A stretch of DNA of 64,000 bases from the NCBI GenBank assembly GCA_021613535.1, contig CP075493.1, forward strand, positions 7,626,001 to 7,690,000. Reading direction: 5' to 3'. A program made the position numbers and the translations under genes. Below, one piece after another: positions 42,026 through 54,900 of the stretch (positions are counted from its first letter, which is position 1; each line of letters opens with the position of its first letter). The DNA comes from Adineta vaga. Its lineage: Eukaryota > Rotifera. The notes under the pieces were generated by a model. That model was not told the origin of the DNA and made no database searches. It was given only the letters and a program-made list of their open reading frames with translations.

Positions 42026-42658
42026 ATGTTACAATCACATGATCATCATGTTAAAGAGGACGTTTGTTTAACTCGTCCACCCTATCGAAATGGCAAAAAA
42101 TCACGTGCAGTGAAAGTTTATACAATTGCTCAAGAATCAAAATATCTTCTTGTACAAAATATTCCATCAATTGCTGGTGTTAGTGAACAATTATTACCAC
42201 ATTTTAATCAATATGGAACTATTGAACAATTTTGGAAATTAGATGGTTATGAACGAAAAGATATTCGTGACGATGATCAATTTTTAGATACGATGTTGAT
42301 TAAATATGTACAAATTTCACGTGCACGTCTAGCAAAATGTCGTCTGGATGATATGAATTTTATGGGATCGAGTTTACATGTTTGTTATGCACCTGAATGT
42401 GAAAATTTAGATGATTTAAGAGAAAAAATTCATGATCGAAAAGTTGTCGTTCAACGGAAAAGTGAAATGAATAAATTTCTTGGAAGAAAACATTCGAAAA
42501 CTCGAACTGTTACGTCAACAACAATGAAATCATCACAATCATTCGTACAAACAACCAATGATATTCGTGCGAAAATGCGTGAAATTGTACAAAAATCTAA
42601 TTTAATTCCACTTGCGTTACAACAAGAAGTGAAAAAGAGAAAACGATTGCAGATATAA
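42026..42658 (+). CDS. RBM48: RBM48 RNA-binding protein (minor spliceosome factor)
   Basis: A single exon of 210 aa. Family signatures are DHHVKEDVCLTRPPYRNGK, AVKVYTIAQESKYLLVQNIP and GSSLHVCYAPE, framing one RRM of the RBM48 type. In other organisms RBM48 binds U6atac with ARMC7 and is needed for splicing of U12-type introns. Here the protein is shorter than the human one (about 367 aa) and ends in a basic tail (QEVKKRKRLQI). The start was chosen because the ATG directly follows TTCAG, like a splice acceptor, and gives the conserved N-terminus. A MANSC-domain gene begins 108 bp downstream. No U12-type intron was noticed in this window, but I did not scan systematically. Confidence 0.93.
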   Translation: MLQSHDHHVKEDVCLTRPPYRNGKKSRAVKVYTIAQESKYLLVQNIPSIAGVSEQLLPHFNQYGTIEQFWKLDGYERKDIRDDDQFLDTMLIKYVQISRARLAKCRLDDMNFMGSSLHVCYAPECENLDDLREKIHDRKVVVQRKSEMNKFLGRKHSKTRTVTSTTMKSSQSFVQTTNDIRAKMREIVQKSNLIPLALQQEVKKRKRLQI

Positions 42659-42751
42659 TTATAAATCTCATGTTTTGATGTAAAGTATTTTATTTGTAAA
42701 AATCATTCGTTTTACATTCTTTGATAGCAAATGAATAGTATCGTTGTTTTT

Positions 42752-42766
42752 TCTTTGTCTTTCTAG
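42752..42766 (+). promoter_or_regulatory. Polypyrimidine-AG acceptor directly before the MANSC gene start
   Basis: TTTGTCTTTCTAG ends at 42766 and the ATG starts at 42767. Together with the 108-bp distance from the RBM48 stop this suggests trans-splicing of a downstream cistron, or a 5'-UTR intron that begins inside the RBM48 3' region. Confidence 0.5.
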
Positions 42767-43978
42767 ATGAAAATCTTCGTTTTAGTCTTTATTCTTTTAA
42801 TCTCACCGATTGAACTACGTCGTCCTGCTGTAGATGACGAAAATGCTATTTATGAATTGTCGGATCTTCTGAAAGATCGATATGATGATCGTCATAAACA
42901 TCGTCCAAATCCATCCTATGATGTTGATCAAACCAATGCTAATGATGACGACGATAATGTTTATGATAATAATAATGAAGATTATCTTACTCCATTCCGA
43001 CGTACCAAAACTCATCCATCACATAAAAAAGTTCCTATTGAAAATGAATCTGACAAAGAAGAAATAGAACCTGATGAAGTCACAAGCCGAATAACATCTG
43101 CATCAAAGACAACAACAACAACAACAATTAGTCAAAGTGATAAGTCTGATCCATCTGTGTGTACAGAGAAATATGATATTAAATCCGAGCAATTAGTCAA
43201 AGTAAAAGAATTAACTAATGGTGCCCGTATGATCCGATATGTCGTTGTCGATATACGTACATTGCCATCGGGGGTTACCGTCAAAGATAGTTGTATGACT
43301 AGTTGTTGTGCACAAAAATCTTGTGATTTAGCCATGTTAAGCGAACAACCTACGCACGTAAGTTGTTGTTTTTTTAATTCAAAATGTTATTAGTATCTTT
43401 TCAATTCTTGTTCATCTAGAATGGATATAAATGTTATCTATTCGCTTGTAATGGTAGTTGTATTTTAGCTTCCCATCAAGATTATACAATCTTGACATTA
43501 AAAACAAATTTGATAGCAGAAAAACTTGAATCGATTTCAACATCAACAATTGGTAATTATTTTTAATGCTTTCATTAGGAATTAACTCTTTGCCTTTTTA
43601 TGTTTGTATGTCTAAAACACTCTTTGACTGAATCGATCAAATTTCAGAAACGTCTAGTTAAATTCGACACTTGTTTTTCATAATATTTGATCTGAAAAAT
43701 CCTACTGTCAAACTTGATTTATTGTTTATTTACTGTCTATAAACAGATGACAATGATGATGATAATTTCTTTCTTTTCTAGCTGCCATCGATGTTTCTCA
43801 AAAGAAGTCTTTTTTCCGTGAAACATCTGTTGTTATATTTCTTGTTTTTGGTCTTGTGTCTACAATAATATTACTCATTTTACTCGTCTGTCAATGTCGA
43901 CGATCGCGAAAACGTGGTTTGAAATTCAAAAATTATTCAGTTGACGAAGATTATTTAATCAATGGACTTTATCTCTAA
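42767..43978 (+). CDS. MANSC-domain type I membrane protein
   Basis: Three exons (42767-43357, 43420-43552, 43782-43978) sum to 306 aa. A signal peptide (MKIFVLVFILLISPIEL) is followed by about 100 residues of acidic, His/Asn/Thr-rich linker. The MANSC domain then has its ordered cysteines: DSCMTSCCAQKSCDLAML, then YKCYLFACNGSC. A single membrane span follows (VVIFLVFGLVSTIILLILLVC) and a 30-residue basic tail ending SVDEDYLINGLYL, which contains Tyr motifs that could serve in sorting. MANSC domains occur at the N-terminus of animal membrane proteins such as LRP11, MANSC1 and the protease inhibitor HAI-1; here it is alone, without Kunitz or LDL-A modules, so it is closest in plan to MANSC1. 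Function unknown. AATAAA occurs near 44265. Confidence 0.85.
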
Positions 43979-44701
43979 TTATTCATTACAGTGATCTCTA
44001 ACAATACGAAATCATTTCATTTCTTTTCCGTTTCTTTTTATTGGCAATATCTGTGACCAAACGACAGCAAAAACGAATCCCAAACCAAACAAAAATTTCT
44101 CTTTCTTTTTGAATCTCTTATTTTCTCTTTTGTTTGTTTTCTTCAAAATTCTTAACAATACTAATCTGTGCTATATACTAATCGACAACTCACTTTTTTT
44201 CAGCTAACTCTTCTTTTTTTTTCTCTCTGTGTACCATTGTAAATGCAATACTTTTGGTACAACAAAAATAAAAAAAACGATTACATATGATAGTATTCAT
44301 TCAGATCATGGCATAAGTCGAAACTGATGATTGATAAACTAAATAATTATTTTTCAAAAATATTTCAAAATCTACTAACTTTAGAGACTCTTTGCTTGTC
44401 ACCCATAGAGATAGTATGCAGCTCTCTTGTAGAATGATGTTTGCTTATAACATTCATATAAAGATTTTAAATTTTCAATCTATACGATTGATTAATATGG
44501 ACGGCGAGAGTAATGTTAGCCAAGACATAAGAAATGCAACAGTCTTCTTTATGAAGAATCGAAAACTATTGCGTCACAAGAAAAATAAAATATATCTTAT
44601 GATACTTGCAAACATTCTGTCAGATATGTTTAATATCGATGATACGCAGAGTTATTGTTGAATTCAACTGTCTGATCGATTCATTTCACTTTCTATTGTA
44701 G
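43979..44701. other. Intergenic spacer
   Basis: About 720 bp. The first 300 bp are T-rich 3' UTR of the MANSC gene with an AATAAA near 44265. An 89-codon open frame at 44392-44661 has no conserved content, and I did not annotate it. The stretch ends in CTATTGTAG before the mannosidase ATG. Confidence 0.5.
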
Positions 44702-47700
44702 ATGAGCCGTCGATGGTGTATTCGTTTATTTTTTCTTGTTTTCTTTCTGGTTACTGTAGTTATTCTATATAATATGCTCGATTCAATCAGTACTGAAAGA
44801 GACTCTCAACAAGTAATATACATCGAAATACACTTGATCAATCAAGACTGTTAATAACTTTTTGATTATTATAGAGAACAAAAGAACAACATATGAAAGA
44901 TCAACTTGACTCTCTCGAAGATTCAATTCAAGATATTCATAAAATCTTAAAAGAAAAAGGTCAAATATTAAAATCAATCTCCGACAATACGACTTCAACG
45001 AATTCTTCACATCCAAAATGTATTTGGCGAACTTTATCTCCAATAAATACTACTTTCGAAGTGGATTTTTTTTATCTTCATATATATATGAACAATTTGA
45101 TTAGCTTTCTTCTAGATTCGTCAGCTATACGAACGTCTTCCGTTTGATGATCAAAATGGCGGTGTATGGGGTCAAGGTTTCGATATTCAATACAATGAAT
45201 CACAATGGACATCGGCTGATAAGTTAAAAATAATTGTAATGCCTCATTCTCATTGTGATCCAGGTAACTTGAAATTTCCAATCGAAAATTTTCTTTTTCT
45301 TATTGAACAATACTAGGTTGGTTGAATACATTTGAACGCTATTTTAAATATGCAACAAAAAATATTATTAATACAATAATAACAATGTTAGATAAAAATC
45401 AAAGTTACAGATTTATCTGGGCTGAAATGTCTTTTCTAAGTTTATGGTGGGATCAAGCTACCAATGATCAACGTCAATTATTAAAAAAATTTTTACAAAA
45501 TAAACAATTAGAAATTGTTACTGGAGGTTGGGTGAGTGAATAATCAAAAGAAGATCCATTAATTTCTCTTATAATCATGTTTTTTGGAATATTTTAGGTC
45601 ATGAATGATGAAGCAAATACGCATTATTTTGCAATGCTTGATCAACTGATTGAAGGACATCAATTTATTGAACAAAATTTAGGTAATATTACTATTGAGA
45701 ATAGTTGGGCAAATGATCCATTTGGTTATTCACCAACGATGGCATATTTACTTCAACGTTCTGGTATAAAACACTTAGCTATTCAACGGTGCAAATTCTG
45801 AAGAGTTTTCTTTACTTGAATTATTTAAATTCATTTCATTTAGGGTACATTATCATATTAAAAAAGCATTAGCTAAAGAAAAACGATTGGAATTTTTATG
45901 GCAACAATCATGGGGTAAATGAACTTTTATGAAAAATTAATTTTCTCTCTATATGATACAAATAGATCGAATGGGATCTACACGAATATTTACACATATA
46001 CTTCCATTTTATGCGTATGATATTCCACATACATGTGGACCTGATCCAAAAGTTTGTTGTCAATTTGATTTTAAACGAGGAAGTGATTCTTATACCAGTT
46101 GTTCATGGGGAATAAATCCTGTTCGAATAAATGAAGAAAATCTGTTAGAAAGGTATATGAACTATTTGATAATTATCTATAAAAAAAACAACCTTTTTTT
46201 CTTCTTCTTTTTCTTCGAGATCACAACTATTATTAGATCAGTATCGAAAAAAAGCTCAATTATATCGCACGAATGTGTTATTTATTCAATTAGGTGATGA
46301 TTTTCGTTATAGAACAATTAACGAAGCTAAACTTCAATTTGATAATTATGATAAATTATTTTCCTATATGAATCAACGCATGGATTGGAATGTAAATGTA
46401 AGATTTTCTTATTATTGATTGTATTTTCGTATATAATTGAAATTATTATTAGATTCAATATGGTACATTGAATGATTATTTTGATCGGGTGACAAAAATG
46501 AAATCTATTGAAGAATTTCCAAGTTATACCGGAGATTTTTTTACATATGCCGATCGAGCGGATAATTATTGGAGTGGATATTATACATCACGAGCGTTTT
46601 TTAAAAGATTAGATCGAATTGTTGAATCGTATCTTCGGTAAGACTAATTCAATCCAATAAAATCGATTGAAAATTTTTAGCAAATTTTAGAGCTACTGAA
46701 ATACTCTTTTCTATTGCCTATTTGAAAGTGCTTGAAAGAAAAATACCAAACTATTTCCCAATCGATGAACTATTTTCAATGTTAACTCAAGCACGACGGA
46801 ATCTCGGTCTTTTTCAACATCATGATGGTATTACAGGTACAGCTAAAAGTCATGTTGTTGATGATTATGGAAGAAAGTAAGCTAACGAAATACACAAATA
46901 TCAGTTCAATGGCTTCTTTTTCTTTTTAGATTGCTATCAACCGTGTACATGGCTCAAGATATTATGCTACAATCTGCTACTTATCTTCTTTTTCAAAATG
47001 ATTATTTCTTTCAGCGAAAAGTTTTAGCTTCTAATGAAGAATTTCTTGCATATGACATATTACCAATCAAACGCTTATTACAATTTGATGATAACGAACA
47101 AAAACATCGTGTACTGTATATTTATAATCCAACTGATCAAAGACGGTTGGAATTTGTTCAAATCTTTATAAATACATTCCGTGTACATATAACGAGTAAT
47201 AAAAAAACGATAGAAACATGTCAAATAGAACCAAAATGGTCTCGAAAACAATCGAATATAATGGAACAAAATCAATTTGAGGTTAGTTGTGAAGATTTGT
47301 TGTCTATGAACTTTTACTTTTTATTTCAGTTACTTATTCTTGTTGATATTCAACCATATTCGATTAAAGAATATACAATTCATACCAGTACGGAATATGA
47401 ACAATCATGTACATTAACAAAACTTCAATATATCCATGAACAGCATGTACCAAAGAATTTATCAGCGTGAATAGAATGCTTTCATTTCATATGTTAAGAC
47501 ATCAATGTAATTCTTTATTTACTATTTTAGACCATTTCCAATAGAAATTATTGGTACAAAATTAATTCAAATTGAAAATCGTTTTCTTGATGTAACTTTT
47601 TCGAAAACGGGTGCAATACTCAATCTACATGATAAACATTCCGATGAAAATCTTCGTTTTCACTCTAATATGATTCAATATGGTACATCAAAACAATCTG

Positions 47701-49304
47701 ATCATCATAGTGGTGCTTATTTATTTATACCAAATGGAAATGCACAAGAAATACCAATGAGTAATTTCAATTTGATTCGTATTCAACAAGGTTCATTCAT
47801 TCATCGAATCGATCTCATCAATGATTTATACAGTTTACAATATCGATTAACAAATACAAATGGTTTGTTTCACATTCGTTTTGTAAATTTCCATTTCTAA
47901 AATGTAAAAGAATTGTTATAGATGCAAATGATTATACAATTGAACTTGATGTGATTACTCATTTAACAATGAACAAAGATTTCGAATTAGGCATACGATT
48001 TTCCACTGGTATCAAGAATGGACCAGAATTCTTTACAGACTTGAATGGATTTCAGGTGATAATCGATTGAATCATAATATCTCTCAATCGATAAATTTAT
48101 TTCTTCTTAGATGATTCGTCGAAAAACATATGAGAAATTATCCTTACAAGGAAATGTATATCCAATGCCAACAATGGCTTATATTGAAGATGATTCGACG
48201 AGATTTACTATTCTTACTGGTCAACCATCCGGTGTTGCATGCCTTAAATCAGGTAATTATTGTATTTAGTGTTTTTGTTTACATTCTTGCAAGAAAAAGA
48301 TTGATTTTTTATCTAAGTGAAAAAGAAAGTTCTCAACAGGAATATTTATTTAGTTTTCTAACGGCTGAAAACACATTATTCATAATATTGATCAATTTCC
48401 CTTACTTGTACCGACACAATGAGGTCTATGCAAGTTGATGTGCAAATGCATTTTCTTTTTGGAACTATACTCAATAGGGGAATTGTCCGGAAATCAACGG
48501 TTGGAGTTGACTCCCCAATGGAGTTGTTAGAGTTGAATTCTTCTCTAACTTTTTGTTGACGTTCTTGAACATTGATTTAATCAATTCTTTTTCTGTATCT
48601 TGGTTTTTTTCTCTATCGTAGGTGTTATTGATGTTTTTCTTGATCGACGGTTAACTGAAGATGATGGACGTGGTTTAGGTCAAGGTGTGATGGATAATCG
48701 TGAAACGATCAGTACATTTAAACTTCTATTTGAACGACGTCACACAGTATTTCAAATAGATATTTAAACAAAATAGAAAATATTTCCGTAAATTCTATTT
48801 AGATCATCGATCAAACATTGTTAACTGGTTATCCTACTCTTCTCGCTCATCATTTATCTATAGAACTTCTTTATCCAGTACATGTTCTTCAATCTTTCGT
48901 ACCAACTGCAGTTCAAGATGAACTTGATCTATTCGTTAAATCATCCTTTCTTCCTAGTGATTATCATTTAGTTAATCTTCGAACAATAAATAATACGAAA
49001 TCTAATGCAACAAAAAATCTTGCATTGATTGTTCGAAGATTTGCTTATGATTGTGATGATAATTATGATCAATTATATTATTTTGAACAAGTTAGTCAAT
49101 GTCTAAAAGAAATTCTTAACAAATCATTTAAAAATTTTCTTCTACTTTTAGCCAAGATTCGATGATTTCTTTCTATCGAATCAAATTCAATCCATTGAAC
49201 AAACTTCTCTATCTTTACGTTATGTCCAACAACGAGTCAATCTTACATCTAAACTCACTGTACCATATGCTGAAATTGTAACATATAAAATTCATTTGTA
49301 TTAA
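44702..49304 (+). CDS. MAN2A: Golgi alpha-mannosidase II (GH38)
   Basis: About 17 exons, mostly separated by introns of 45-90 nt, encode roughly 1,100 aa, as in metazoan MAN2A1/2. The N-terminus is a type II anchor ([19 protein letters not shown]) with a coiled stem ([16 protein letters not shown]), placing the catalytic domain in the Golgi lumen. Active-site motifs are intact: [10 protein letters not shown] (zinc ligands), [13 protein letters not shown] with the nucleophilic Asp, [21 protein letters not shown], and [15 protein letters not shown]. The C-terminal beta domains contain [18 protein letters not shown] and end at IVTYKIHLY. It removes two mannoses from GlcNAcMan5GlcNAc2 to commit N-glycans to the complex type. 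One intron, 48253-48621, is 369 nt and contains an unusual GC-richer patch. AATAAA lies at about 49372. Confidence 0.96.
48470..48545. repeat. GC-richer patch with repeated GGAGTTG in a mannosidase intron
   Basis: Within the enlarged intron a 75-bp patch with copies of GGAGTTG and GAGTTGA is compositionally unlike the surrounding AT-rich intron. It could be a remnant of an inserted repeat. No terminal repeats were identified. Confidence 0.35.
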
Positions 49305-51310
49305 TACTCATGTGTAAACTATTGTTTCTCATTTTGAATATTTTTATTGTTTGATAATGATTCTATAACAAAATAAATATTATGTGACTATATATCGTCA
49401 TAAAATCGATAGGAAATGTTCGTCGTGAATAGAATCTAAGAAACGATGATCTTTAATGTCTATTTTAATTAAATTTATCGAAACTTTACCGGAAATTGTA
49501 ACTTTCTAAGTAGTGCTATTCTCTGTTGAGTACTCCATATGTTAGACATTCATATCCGTTCGATAGAGATATGAGAAAATTAAAATATCTACGAGATTTT
49601 CTAGTTTATTTCATTGTTTTTCAATGAGAAGTTATTCTAATCGTCGTTGATGACAGACGGAATGCTATTATTTGTTTACAAATACTGTTACTCAAATATA
49701 ATATTTATTAATTTTTGAATGTAAAACCGTTTTATTACGTACAACTAATAACTTTTCGAATATTAATGACCTAGATTAGATGAAAATCATAAATCTCGTT
49801 GTCTAAATGACATTAACCTATTTTGTAGAATCATAAATCAAAGATAAGTTCTAATTATAGAATCAATGACGACAATAGACAAATATACTGTCTTAAAGTT
49901 TGTCTTTTTGTTTCCAGAGTTGTTAACTAATGTATGTTTTACTATAACATTTTTTTTTCTATCTGACCAGAAAAAGAACTCGACGGTAATGATAACATCG
50001 ACAACTATGTGTCAACAGTCTCTTTAACGCATTACATTCTTCTCGAGTTTTTTTTTCTGTCTATTATGACTTCCTTGATAATGTGCAGGCAACAAAATCA
50101 TTTTGCTCGCTTGTCTTTAACAGGAATAACAATAAAACGTCGAGAAAAATAGTGAGAATGAGAGAAAGAGAGAACAAAGACGAACAAAAAAGAAACCCGT
50201 TGTGATTGAAAGCGGTCAGTCCTTTAGCGATTTATTCATTATAACAAATAACGGTAAGTCATCGGTGAAAAGCGAGATGTAAAAGAGAAGGAAGAAACAA
50301 AAGCTCAAGTAAAAAGAAAAACATATTTAACATAATACAAGAAGTAAAGACATAAGATAGGATATCCGATCTTCCTATTTTATTTTCAATAAAGATGTTG
50401 AGTGTTCTTTGATATATGTATCTGTGTTATTCTTTGAATTTTTTTACGTGTAGAGAAAGAGAAAAAAAGTCACTTTAAGAAATAAGAAAAAGAAGAGGAA
50501 GTGCTGTAGCATGAATCAATGATCAAGTGTTGTTATTTGTTCCGTTACATGATTTCGTATATTTGATGGCAATGACAGTCATATAGATGGTAGAAAACGA
50601 TTCCTTTGTAGAAACACGTTGACTTCTTTTTTGACGACGGAAAACAATAGGGAGGCAAGAAAGAAAACCGAGAGAACAAATACTATACGCTAATTTAAGT
50701 CTGACACGAAATTTATTGTTGATTGAATAAACAATTTTATGCATTGATCTTGTCATTCAAATGCAATGGCCTTTCTCTATACTGACTCGTCTTTCGTTAA
50801 CATCTCTAACATAAAATAGTAAATTGAATAGGCAGAATCCCATCTTAGCATTTTGTCTAAACGAGCTTTTTTCTACGAACAAAATATAGGGCCAAATAGA
50901 GAGCGGAATAAGATACATAGATAGAGAAAGCGAAAAGGAAAGCGTAGCGCAACGCATTAGCCCCAATTTGTTGTTGTGTCGATGATGACAAAGCGAATAA
51001 AAAAAGAAGAAAAAAGAAAAGAACAAGAGGGAATAGCAAACACAAGCTAGTGGCTTAACCAAATTCATACTAGCGAGAATGTTGTTGACGATAGACTCAA
51101 CAAGTCTTCGTCGATAGTACCCGATCAGACACTTTGAGATCTAATAAAACACTACATAGAATATTATTTAACATCACCTATACTATTCTTTTGATAGTAT
51201 CGATTAGATTACCACGTTTCTTTTTCTTTTCTAGATCATTATGAGTTAATTGATTGTATTATTGACTGAAAATCTCCTCTTGAATTCAACGTAATACCGA
51301 ATGGTTGATA
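49305..51310. other. Intergenic region
   Basis: About 2 kb with the mannosidase polyadenylation signal near 49372. Two minus-strand open frames (50523-50756, 50757-51068) are A/T-rich, hydrophobic and without conserved motifs. No gene supported. Confidence 0.5.
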
Positions 51311-51969
51311 ATGAAAATTGTAAGTATTAATCAACAAAAAAAAGAATGTTCTTACGGTGAAAAGATAAGCAAACAACAATATAAGATAGATAAATGTACT
51401 TGTCCGATGAAAATTAATCTGCATTGTATGAATATGTCAATAGATAGATAGATGAGATATTTTGTTTCTTTTAATACATATTCTTATTTAGTGTTTGTGT
51501 TTTTTTTCTATTGAAACAGTTGTCTAGTGTTTATCTGTCTTTATTAATCCATCAATTACGTACATTAGTTGTTGTTGTTGCAAAAGAAACATGTAGTATG
51601 GCAAAATTTGTTTGTTATCAATGTGATTCGCGTGTCGATGATTATTGTGGTGATCCATTTAAAATGCATCGTGCTAATCGAACAGTTGAATGTGCGGATT
51701 ATTGTGTAAAATTTTTTCATTTCGATGGAATATCAAGCAATGAAACATTTATTCGTCGAGGTTGTTTAAATGATTATTTTCTTTATCGATTGTCCAAAAT
51801 AGATGTTTGTTATCGACATGCAACTGGTGCAAATTTTAGTACGGGAAGATTTTGTATGTGTGCAAAAGAAATGTGTAATCGGGCATCAATGGACAATCAA
51901 TTTTCGTCATATATCATCTTGGGATTTCAATTATTGATATTAATTAAATTAAAAAGGATATTTTCGTAG
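51311..51969 (+). CDS. Small Ly6/three-finger surface protein (predicted GPI-anchored)
   Basis: Exon 1 is only nine bases (51311-51319, ATG AAA ATT) with a GTAAGT donor, spliced in phase 0 to exon 2 (51520-51969), giving 152 aa. Joined, the N-terminus MKILSSVYLSLLIHQLRTLVVVVA is a plausible signal peptide; exon 2 itself has no ATG before the internal MAKF. The mature part has FVCYQCDSRVDDYCGDPF, ECADYCVKFFHFDG, FIRRGC and CMCAKEMCN, the spacing of a single LU domain of the kind found in insect Quiver/Sleepless-like proteins. The hydrophobic end (YIILGFQLLILIKLK) suggests a GPI signal. N-glycosylation sites NRT, NET and NFS are present. It is not closely similar to the pair at 28957 and 33751. 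The nine-base exon is inferred from phase only. Confidence 0.75.
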
Positions 51970-54900
51970 AATTTAATGATGCATATTTTATGCATGTGTG
52001 AACTTTCTTTTTTTTTTGTAATGTAAATTATCTATCATTTGTACAATGAGATACCTCGATAGTCTAATGTATGTTTCGCCATATAGAGATATCGATAATA
52101 TCTAATGAGACATCGCAGACTTTTAGCATTAAATATCGAGCTTTTTTTGTTTCTATTAGACTGAGAAAAACCTTCAGAATCGATTTGAATGAATGGTTAA
52201 CGTATTTTCGTTACCCTTGATTTTCTTGACTTGTCAAGGTTTGTGCGTTTATTTATTCTGAAATAAACCCTTTTGTAGAAATGACGAACTACGAAACATA
52301 AGCAGTAATCAAGGAGAAACAAAATAGCAGAATGTGTTATTTTCATGCTACATTTAGTTTGTATCTTGGACTTGGGTATATCGTCGATATTGATTGGTTA
52401 TAGTAACTAATATCAAGATTATATTCCGTATGAAAAATTTTAATCTCCAACAATGAAAGATATTGATGGATCAAAGTTTATATATAATACATAATTAGAT
52501 TAATAAGATTCGATGTAAAGAGAAGGAGAAGAAGAAGAAGAAGAAGAAGAAAACGAAGTATTGTGCCGATTGACTTGATCTAAATACTGCTTCTTGCTTT
52601 TTCTCTTTGTAACAGCAACGTACTCGAGCAAGAGATGATTTATTTAGTCTATTTCTGCTGTATAAGATAAGACAATGTGACATCTGGAAATCATTTATCT
52701 AGAAAAGAATTTCTTTCATAAAGTTCGAAGACTTTTTCAATTATTTATTAGATTTTTCATTTATTAAATTGATACGTTATTTCTAGCCATATTCTACACA
52801 ACAATTATTATAAGATAAGCATACATTGAAATTAGAGACAAACAATTGTCGTTATATACTAATGATAATCAATTGAAAATGTCTTGTTACAGTTTTCATC
52901 GTCCTGAGACAAAATGATCACACTTCTTTTTTTCTTATTATTCATACAATGTCTGGATATCATCTCTAAACCACAAGGCTTCTTTTCGTGCAAATACTAT
53001 ATTTCCATAAATGACGAGAAAACAGAAAATCTGTTTTCAAGCTTCTATATATATATATATCAATTACACTCATGTATATAGAACTGCAAAAATAAATTCC
53101 AATAAAAACGAGTAATAACTTATTGAGATAATCTTTCATAAGAATATATGGCCGAAAAAAAAGCACTTTATATTAAAAGTCTATTTTTGGACATGATCAT
53201 CTCTTTCTTTCGAAAGGCGAAAAAAATATCATTTTCATGTTGTTATTGATGACACACTCCGATCGAGTTTTTCTTGCCATCTATTTCCTACTGAATCAAA
53301 TTTATGAACATATGCTATATATTTCCGTTAGATATTCAAATTCGTTCAGACATTTAGCGAGAAGATCATTCTGAACTAGTTAAAGCAAGATATCTATAAT
53401 TCTCTTATTGAAACATCATTATTTTTCATTCAATAGCTACTGCCATCTTTCTGCACTAATAGTTTCAATGAGTTTTCTTTTGGTTTATTTTTCTCATAAA
53501 ACTTTTAATGACACTCGCAAAAACTATTCTAGCTTGAATAATTCAACAAATCTAACAAGAGTCAGCAGAGCACGCTCTAATGATGATATGGATTCACACA
53601 TTTGTGTGTTGTTCAAATGTATATGATCATATCTTTGAAAGAAGAGAAGCGAGGAGAAGAAGAAGAAGACTGTAAATTATTCATCTGTTCAGTACAGTAG
53701 AAGCAAATCGGAAAATGATAGTTCCTATTGACAGATGAAGTTCAAGGTTTTTTTGTTCTGAAAATGTGTTGTTTGCTGACAGATGTGTTCTTCAAGAAAA
53801 AATCGTAAGTATTTTTTGATCGATATTATCAATATTCCACGTATGATATGGCTTAGACGATTGATATGAAGCTAAAAACCTTGTATGACTTCTGAGAAAA
53901 TTTATGTCCATAAATGTATACACATAAGATTTTTATTCTTTTTCGATATGATAGATGATCGGAAAGAAAATCTTGTTCTTTTTAATTAAAATGATCTAAT
54001 TAGAATTTCTCATAAATGTACTTTATATGACTTGTTTGCTGTCAAATTATTAATTGAACGATCGAATTGAATTAAAAAGGAATGCAATGTTTCTAGAAAG
54101 TCAAGTTAATAACATGAGCTAATGTAGATTTTATTTCTAATTTCTTATTGCTTTATTTAGTTATTCTAATGTATTACTTTGAATTGCCATTTTTTTATTC
54201 AGCTTAAACAATCGATAGGTACTAAATATTTATTCATCTGTAAATCCTTTCTCACATGATATAAAGACTAATGTTTTGTACTTATGTTACTGATAAAGCT
54301 TTCAGATAGATAATATAGAGTATATATTTAATAAAAATCAAATGCAAATAGATGACTGGCTGATATTTATTATTGACATTAATTTAATAGAAAACAAATC
54401 AAATCTTATCTGTCATAGGTTTGAATTTTATTAATGAATGTAATTGAATTGTTCTATCGAAACATAAAAACATCTAAATAATATTTGAACATTAGATAGT
54501 ATTGGTATAAAAAAATGTATTCGATCGACCGAAATAATTACTTTTTGATTCAATCTTTATATTTCAACAAAACTATTAAATCATTCATGTCATCAAATGA
54601 TCCCTGTTATCACACAAACATGTATAATCAGATTAATCAACAGACAGATATGTTGGATACCTAATATGAGGCTGATCCAACGCAGCGGTTTTCTTTTTTC
54701 ATATTATAGAACAACGTGTTGTTGATTAACTGATTCCTAGGATTTGTAAGATACACACATACACATAAATGTCCGTCTTATATGTGCACCCATTAAAGTG
54801 CTTTGATTATTATTTTCTCTCGATCTAGTTTTCTCATTTGTCTACGTGCCTGTTTTGCGCAAACAAGATCGATGGTTAAAACAGATAGTTAAAGAATATC

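Noticed and set aside
44392-44661. 89-codon open frame between the MANSC and mannosidase genes
   Set aside because: No recognisable sequence, signal or splice context; possible leader RNA but unsupported.
50523-51068. Two adjacent minus-strand open frames
   Set aside because: Hydrophobic T/A-rich translations, not conserved and not joined by plausible splice sites.
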